NCBI GenBank assembly: GCA_016873905.1
Contig: VGVU01000015.1
Span: 1 to 18,110 of the forward strand
Origin: Betaproteobacteria bacterium
Lineage (GTDB): Bacteria > Pseudomonadota > Gammaproteobacteria > Burkholderiales > Thiobacillaceae
Length of the DNA stretch: 18,110 bases
Direction: 5' to 3'
This document shows positions 13,724 to 18,110 of the stretch, piece by piece; the stretch's first letter is position 1, and the number at the start of each line of letters is the position of its first letter. The notes under the pieces were generated by a model. It was not told the origin of the DNA. It did not search any database and saw nothing but the letters and a program-made list of their open reading frames with translations. The position numbers and the translations under genes were made by a program.

Positions 13724-14980
13724 ATGACCCCTGAATTACTCGCCCCCGCCGGCTCGCTGGCCATGCTCGACACCGCCCTGGCCTTTGGTGCCACGGCCAT
13801 CTATGCCGGGCAGCCGCGTTACAGCCTGCGGGTGCGCAACAACGATTTCGGCAACTTGCCGGTGCTGGCCGATGGGATACAGCGTGCCCATGGCGTCGGA
13901 GCGGCTTTTTACCTCGTCTCCAACATCGTGCCGCATGGCGCCAAATTGAAGACCTTCCGCGACGACATGGCGCCGGTCATTGCCCTGCGGCCCGATGCCC
14001 TGATCATGTCCGATCCCGGCCTCATCATGCAGGTGCGCGAAACCTGGCCCGAGATGCCCATCCATCTCTCGGTTCAGGCCAACACGGTCAACGCAGCCAG
14101 CGTGCGCTTCTGGCAGGGGATCGGCCTGTCACGCATCATCCTGTCACGCGAACTGTCGCTGGACGAGATCGCCGAGATCCGCCAGGCCTGCCCCGACATG
14201 GAGCTGGAGGTCTTCGTGCACGGCGCGCTGTGTATTGCCTATTCTGGTCGCTGCCTGCTCTCGGGCTATCTCAACCACCGCGATGCCAATCAGGGGACTT
14301 GCACCAACGCCTGCCGCTGGGACTTTAAACCGCAAGCGGCCCGCATTGATGCGGCTGGGGACACCTGGGTGGTCGAGGAAAAGGAACGCCGCACCGGTGC
14401 CTTCAATGTCATTGAGGAAGATGCCCACGGCACCTATATCTTCAACTCCAAGGATCTGCGCGCCATCGAACATGTACAACGCCTGGTTGAGATCGGCGTC
14501 GATTCGCTCAAGATCGAGGGCCGCACCAAGTCGCCCTATTATGTGGCACGCACCACACAGGCCTACCGCCAGGCCATTGACGATGCCGTCGCCGGTCGCG
14601 GTCTGAACCCTGCGCTGCTCGGCCAACTCGACGGGCTGGCCAACCGGGGTTATACGGACGGCTTTTTTGAGCGCCATACCCCAGCCGATTATCAGAACTA
14701 TCTGAGCGGCCATTCCGAGTCGGGCCGCAGCCGCTATGTCGCCGATGTGATTCGCTACGATGCAGGGCGAGGCCTGTGTGAGGTGTATTCAAAAAACCGT
14801 TTCCAGGTCGGCGACCGGCTGGAGGTCATTCAGCCCGAGGGGGTCCGTGAGTACACCGTGTCCCGCATCGAGAATGCTGATGCCCAAAAAATGGAGGTTG
14901 TTCCCGGTGGCGATCACCGTGCCTGGATCGACCTGCCGGCCCATTGCGTGGGTGCCTTCGTGGCGCGTTTTATCTCCTGA
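13724..14980 (+). CDS. trhP: U32 family tRNA 5-hydroxyuridine modification protein TrhP (YegQ)
   Basis: Member of the U32 family; the E. coli protein TrhP (YegQ) takes part in prephenate-dependent 5-hydroxylation of wobble uridine in tRNA. It is 418 aa and begins MTPELLAPAGSLAML, the family's standard start. The U32 signature block VFVHGALCIAYSGRCLLSGY (164-183) and the following NQGTCTNACRW carry four cysteines (170, 177, 193, 197) expected to hold an Fe-S cluster. Further motifs are IFNSKDLRAIE and SLKIEGRTKSPYYVA. The C-terminal beta domain (about 330-418) is present. Length is slightly short of the ~450 aa E. coli protein. The ATG at 13724 follows the lipoprotein gene by 8 bases, and a strong terminator lies 10 bases after the stop. 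Confidence 0.92.
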   Translation: MTPELLAPAGSLAMLDTALAFGATAIYAGQPRYSLRVRNNDFGNLPVLADGIQRAHGVGAAFYLVSNIVPHGAKLKTFRDDMAPVIALRPDALIMSDPGLIMQVRETWPEMPIHLSVQANTVNAASVRFWQGIGLSRIILSRELSLDEIAEIRQACPDMELEVFVHGALCIAYSGRCLLSGYLNHRDANQGTCTNACRWDFKPQAARIDAAGDTWVVEEKERRTGAFNVIEEDAHGTYIFNSKDLRAIEHVQRLVEIGVDSLKIEGRTKSPYYVARTTQAYRQAIDDAVAGRGLNPALLGQLDGLANRGYTDGFFERHTPADYQNYLSGHSESGRSRYVADVIRYDAGRGLCEVYSKNRFQVGDRLEVIQPEGVREYTVSRIENADAQKMEVVPGGDHRAWIDLPAHCVGAFVARFIS

Positions 14981-14990
14981 TCCGGGCCAT

Positions 14991-15018
14991 AAAAAACCGC
15001 CGGCGAACCGGCGGTTTT
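14991..15018. terminator. bidirectional intrinsic terminator
   Basis: A perfect 11-bp stem, AAAACCGCCGG and CCGGCGGTTTT, with a CGAA tetraloop; an A-run precedes it and a T-run ends it. It lies 10 bases after the trhP stop on the plus strand and 24 bases after the rhodanese-gene stop on the minus strand, so it serves both convergent units. Confidence 0.95.
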
Positions 15019-15042
15019 CAGGGAACCAAGATCATGCGGGCA

Positions 15043-16248
15043 TCACTTCTTCTCGACGATCTTGGCGCTACCGTCCTTGCCGAAGGTGATGTCGGCATTG
15101 AGGAACCAGGTCTTCAATTCAGAACGCAACAGCTTGACCATATCGTGCGCCTCGCCACCGCGCCCCCCAGCGCCACAGAAGAAGACGATAGGCTTATCCG
15201 CTGGCAGGCTCTCGATGCGTTTTTCGAGGGTATTGATGGGCACATTGCTCGCCCCTTTGAAGGTCCCGGCGGCAAACTCATGCGGGTCACGCACATCAAT
15301 CAAACGCATACTCTCCGGCGCTGTCGCCAGCAACTTCTCAAAGGCGCTCACCTGCAGTGATCCCGGCTCCTTGCCCGCGACAAAGCCCGTCGTGATCGGG
15401 GCGGTCGGGGCCGGCGCCACAGCCGCGGCCGCGGCCGGAGCAACCGGTGCGGGCGCTGCAACCGGAGCGGCAGCAACGGTAGGCCCAGCGCCATATGCGG
15501 CAACCCAAGCCGGATAACCCTCAGGCACGACCTTGACATTCTTGTAGCCGAGGGCGATCGCCTTGGCGGCCGAGTTTGAGCTCAGCACACAGGACACCCC
15601 TTCGCAGTAAAAGTACAAGGCCAATCCCTTATCCGCCGGCAATTTGTCGACCATCTTATCGAAGGCGCTGTCCGGAATGCTGATGGCACCCGGGATATGG
15701 CCCTTGTCGTACTTGCGATCCTTGGGCCGCGAATCGACCAACAGCATCGGCGCCTTGTCGTCCATCTGTTTCTTGATAAAGGCCACGCTGACAGCGCCCA
15801 TATTGCCCTTGGCGATCCAATCCGGATAACCACCGGCATAGACCTTGATATTGCTGTAGCCCAATTTTTCCGCCTTGAAAGCGGAGTTATGGCTGAGCGC
15901 GCAGGTCTCGCCCTCGCAGTAATAGATCAACAGGGTGCTCTTGTCGGCTGGCAACTTGTCGACCATCTTGTCAAAAGCGCTGTCCGGAATATTGATGGCC
16001 GTAGGGATATGCCCCGGGTCAAACTTGCGGCCCGTCGGGCGGGAATCAACAATCATCACCCCCTGCGGTTTGGGAATGATGGCGTATTTGGCAACAAAAT
16101 TGGCATCCACAATGGTGTGAAACTTCACCATCGCCGGCTCTGCCGCCGTCGTAGGCGCCGGTTTTGCGGCCGCCGGCGGGGCCTTTTGAGGGGCCGAACA
16201 GCCCACCGCCATTGCCAACACCAAAGCACTCAACAGAAATCGTTTCAT
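15043..16248 (-). CDS. three-domain rhodanese lipoprotein (sulfurtransferase)
   Basis: Exported sulfurtransferase, 401 aa from the ATG at 16248 with AGGAG just upstream. MKRFLLSALVLAMAVGC is a lipoprotein-type signal (Cys17), followed by an Ala/Pro linker to about residue 40. Three rhodanese domains follow. Domain 1 (about 45-148) has the catalytic loop CEGETC with Cys111 and Cys116. Domain 2 (about 152-252) has CEGVSC with Cys215 and Cys220. After a 40-residue Ala/Pro linker, domain 3 (about 293-395) has the loop CGAGGRGG with Cys358. Domains 1 and 2 share a long near-identical section and arose by duplication; domain 3 is different. Each loop keeps the catalytic cysteine, so sulfane sulfur could pass between domains. 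It is the last gene of the cytochrome/transporter unit, 11 bases after the YeeE stop. Confidence 0.9.
   Translation of the reverse strand: MKRFLLSALVLAMAVGCSAPQKAPPAAAKPAPTTAAEPAMVKFHTIVDANFVAKYAIIPKPQGVMIVDSRPTGRKFDPGHIPTAINIPDSAFDKMVDKLPADKSTLLIYYCEGETCALSHNSAFKAEKLGYSNIKVYAGGYPDWIAKGNMGAVSVAFIKKQMDDKAPMLLVDSRPKDRKYDKGHIPGAISIPDSAFDKMVDKLPADKGLALYFYCEGVSCVLSSNSAAKAIALGYKNVKVVPEGYPAWVAAYGAGPTVAAAPVAAPAPVAPAAAAAVAPAPTAPITTGFVAGKEPGSLQVSAFEKLLATAPESMRLIDVRDPHEFAAGTFKGASNVPINTLEKRIESLPADKPIVFFCGAGGRGGEAHDMVKLLRSELKTWFLNADITFGKDGSAKIVEKK
15646..16015. repeat. intragenic direct duplication, two ~58-bp copies 312 bases apart
   Basis: Copies at 15646-15703 and 15958-16015 differ at scattered sites. 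They encode the PDSAFDKMVDKLPADK section of rhodanese domains 1 and 2. The offset is 104 codons, the length of a whole domain, so this is the best-conserved part of a domain duplication. Confidence 0.85.
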
Positions 16249-16259
16249 GACCGTCTCCT

Positions 16260-17492
16260 TTATAACAAAGTGAAGCGTCCGGTGGATTCGTTGTAACGCA
16301 GCCAGAGGTACCAAACCACCAAAATGGCGAAACTGATGGCCAACGGCCAGCTCCAACCGCCCAGCAGATCTGGCAGATAGGTCTGGGTGCCCAAGGCCGT
16401 GAATTCAAGTCCGTCGATATTGACATCCGTGACCATCAGGCCGCTGTGCTTGAGCAGGGCACTGGACACCGAGCCACCCCAGGCAAAAAAGAACCCAGCC
16501 ACCCACAGCTTGAGGTGCCCCTCGCCCATCCGCCAAAGCGAGCCGGAGGCACAACCGCCGGCAAACACCATGCCAATACCAAAAATCAGACCGCCAGACA
16601 GGGAACCGATCCAGAAGGTGGGCGGGATGCCCAGATAGGGATCAATCACCTTGGCCGCAAACAGCAACGCCGCCAAGGGCATGGCGACTGCGAGGGCGAC
16701 GATGATTGCCTTGGTCATCTCGGTCTCGGCCGTCATGAAAGGCTCGCGGAAGGCGCGGGCAAAACAGAGGCGGGAGCGATGCATGATAAAGCCAAGGGCA
16801 AAGCCCGCCGGAATCAGGATGGCTCGGGCGCGCAGCTTTTCATCCGGGCTGTCGTACCAGTTCACCGTCCAGACCAGAAGCAGGCCCAGTAGAACCAGCG
16901 CCAGCCAAGGCATGGCGCGCTGAACGGGTGCAGAAAATGGCAAGGGACGCGGGGGAGACATCCCCCAGGCAATATTCTCCAGAGTCCAGAGCAAGGCCTT
17001 CAGGCCGATGACAGCTCCCAGCAACAGCCCCAACCACATCGCCCAGCCGGCTGGAGAGGCGTGTACGAGCGGGGTAAAGAACCCACCCGTTGTACAGCCA
17101 CCGGCCAAGGTCGCCCCCAGTCCCATGGCCGTACCACCCAAAGCCGCCCACACATATTCCAGCTTGGGCGGACGATAAATACCGAATTGGCGCGAGATCA
17201 GGGCGGCCGTGCAGGCCCCCAGAACCAGAGTCATGTTCATCAAGGCCATGCGGTGCATCAGGGGCGTATCCAGGTCTGGCTTGATACCCAGCAACGGGCC
17301 GAGTCCGATGAGGTTGTTGAACCAATCCCCGAACAACTTCATCCCGCCGAAGATGCCCCAGAACAGGCCCGCCATCATCAGGCCCAGCACAACCAACACC
17401 ATGAGGATCGCCCCGATATAGGGCGACCATGGCTCAACCAAGACTTGCTGGAAATCCTCACGCAAGCCCTGTACCCACGCACGGTCACTCAT
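16260..17492 (-). CDS. YeeE/YedE (TsuA-like) sulfur-compound transporter
   Basis: Inner-membrane protein, 410 aa, about ten or more hydrophobic helices. It belongs to the YeeE/YedE family, whose member TsuA imports thiosulfate. The two family repeats are visible: GATLAGGCTTGGFF with Cys133 in the first, and HRSRLCFARAF with Cys243 and MVFAGGCASGSLW with Cys314 in the second. Three cysteines in such motifs line the thiosulfate path in TsuA. Substrate here may be thiosulfate or another sulfane-sulfur species. The ATG at 17492 has GGGGG upstream. The gene lies 42 bases after the cytochrome c and its TAA runs into the rhodanese ribosome site (TAAAGGAG), so the transporter and sulfurtransferase are made together. 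Confidence 0.9.
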   Translation of the reverse strand: MSDRAWVQGLREDFQQVLVEPWSPYIGAILMVLVVLGLMMAGLFWGIFGGMKLFGDWFNNLIGLGPLLGIKPDLDTPLMHRMALMNMTLVLGACTAALISRQFGIYRPPKLEYVWAALGGTAMGLGATLAGGCTTGGFFTPLVHASPAGWAMWLGLLLGAVIGLKALLWTLENIAWGMSPPRPLPFSAPVQRAMPWLALVLLGLLLVWTVNWYDSPDEKLRARAILIPAGFALGFIMHRSRLCFARAFREPFMTAETEMTKAIIVALAVAMPLAALLFAAKVIDPYLGIPPTFWIGSLSGGLIFGIGMVFAGGCASGSLWRMGEGHLKLWVAGFFFAWGGSVSSALLKHSGLMVTDVNIDGLEFTALGTQTYLPDLLGGWSWPLAISFAILVVWYLWLRYNESTGRFTLL

Positions 17493-17534
17493 AATGGCCC
17501 CCGGTTAGCCGCATTCAGTCGTAGTCACCTGCGC

Positions 17535-17924
17535 TTAACTGCAACGAGCCGGAGCATCGCCATCCTTGGCACCCTTCTGCAGGAATTCCTTCACATCCGC
17601 TGCCAGCTCGTCCTCAGGCACATCAGAAAACTTGGCCGCGGCCTTGTTGGTGGCCTTGATGCTGTCGCGGAACTTGCCACTGAAGTAATACTTCACCGAA
17701 TCCTTGCCCTTGGCATGTTTGTCAGCCTGGAAATAAGCGACCCATTCGGCCTTGGTTTTTACGCTCGGGGAAATGGCCCCACCCGCCTTCTCGGTATGAC
17801 ACTGGGTGCACACCATCCGGTAATAGACCCGGCCCCGCTTCCAGTCAGCATCGGCCTGTGCCAGCGCAGGCATCAGGGTTGCAACCACGACGGAACCTGC
17901 CATCAACAATGTACGCATTTTCAT
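17535..17924 (-). CDS. exported monoheme c-type cytochrome
   Basis: A 129-aa periplasmic cytochrome with a signal peptide (MKMRTLLMAGSVVVATLMPALA). One heme motif, CTQCH (39-43), sits close to the mature N-terminus in a RVYYRMVC context. The remaining 85 residues are lysine-rich and helical, with a final cysteine two residues from the end (PARCS). No MPPF-type loop is seen, so the distal ligand is not evident. The ATG at 17924 has AGGAGA six bases upstream. It lies 58 bases after a cytochrome b gene and 42 before YeeE/YedE, so it probably passes electrons between the membrane cytochrome b and a periplasmic partner. Confidence 0.88.
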   Translation of the reverse strand: MKMRTLLMAGSVVVATLMPALAQADADWKRGRVYYRMVCTQCHTEKAGGAISPSVKTKAEWVAYFQADKHAKGKDSVKYYFSGKFRDSIKATNKAAAKFSDVPEDELAADVKEFLQKGAKDGDAPARCS

Positions 17925-17982
17925 GATAAATCTCCTGTCAAAATTGAATGTACCTTGATAAATCCTGCGAAACCCTGCCGTT

Positions 17983-18110
17983 TTAATCCACCTCTTCCCA
18001 ACCGGTGATCATGGCCTTGATGTGGGCTGTCGGGGTGTGGCCTGCCGTGGTCAGATAGACATGGGCAATCAGGAAGATCAGCATCATGAAGGCCGCCGCT
18101 GCGTGCAGGA
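17983..18110 (-). CDS. cytochrome b (b561 / dihaem cyt b family), C-terminal fragment
   Basis: Only the last 41 codons are in the window. They read as one membrane helix, FMMLIFLIAHVYLTTAGHTP, followed by AHIKAMITGWEEVD and a TAA. This ending, with a histidine in the last helix and the HxxKAMITGWEE-like tail, is typical of cytochrome b subunits of respiratory sulfur-compound and formate enzymes (thiosulfate/tetrathionate reductase-type membrane anchors). The His residues would be heme ligands. The 5' part and any catalytic subunit lie beyond the right edge, so the partner enzyme is not known. Confidence 0.75.
   Translation of the reverse strand, partial: LHAAAAFMMLIFLIAHVYLTTAGHTPTAHIKAMITGWEEVD

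Overview
The window reads as GC-rich chromosomal DNA of a sulfur-oxidising proteobacterium, most likely gammaproteobacterial. The reasons are a LolCD lipoprotein-export pair next to a DUF2062 gene and comEC (an order I recall from Pseudomonas and relatives), a soxXA pair of periplasmic thiosulfate-oxidation cytochromes, and a second sulfur-linked cluster at the right end. I cannot name the genus. Coding density is high. No stretch over 300 bases lacks a gene; the longest gap is the 226-bp divergent region at 8425-8650. I saw no rRNA, tRNA, CRISPR array, IS element or phage gene.

Layout. 1-1958 (minus): argD then argF, arginine biosynthesis, with argF cut by the left edge. 2048-4372 (minus): comEC, the DNA-uptake channel, divergent from a DUF2062 membrane protein (4459-5004, plus). 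5005-6419 (minus): soxX-soxA, meeting DUF2062 tail to tail with no gap. 6495-8424 (minus): lolC/E-type permease and lolD, overlapping by 8 bases. 8651-10376 (plus): an unrecognised 386-aa protein and a shortened RpfE/phosphoglycerate-mutase-like protein. 10329-11144 (minus): a YgjP-type zinc metallopeptidase whose 3' end overlaps the previous gene. 11274-11453 (plus): a 59-aa DUF3330-like cysteine protein. 11468-13109 (minus): Nuc-type phospholipase D/nuclease, DUF2288 protein and a PlsC-type acyltransferase. 13260-14980 (plus): a lipoprotein and the U32 protein TrhP/YegQ, ended by a strong bidirectional terminator. 15043-18110 (minus): the end of a membrane cytochrome b, a monoheme cytochrome c, a YeeE/YedE transporter and a three-domain rhodanese lipoprotein.

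The genes fall into two sulfur modules separated by housekeeping genes. SoxXA makes the cytochrome that attaches thiosulfate to its carrier, but soxYZ and soxB are not in this window. The right-hand cluster couples electron carriers (cytochromes b and c) to a sulfur-compound transporter with conserved cysteines and an exported sulfurtransferase carrying three rhodanese domains. I infer a module that takes up or relays thiosulfate or sulfane sulfur; its first gene or genes lie beyond the right edge. It is the best candidate here for an incompletely described system. Several spacers also carry short perfect or near-perfect tandem repeats (8, 12, 14 and 16 bp units).
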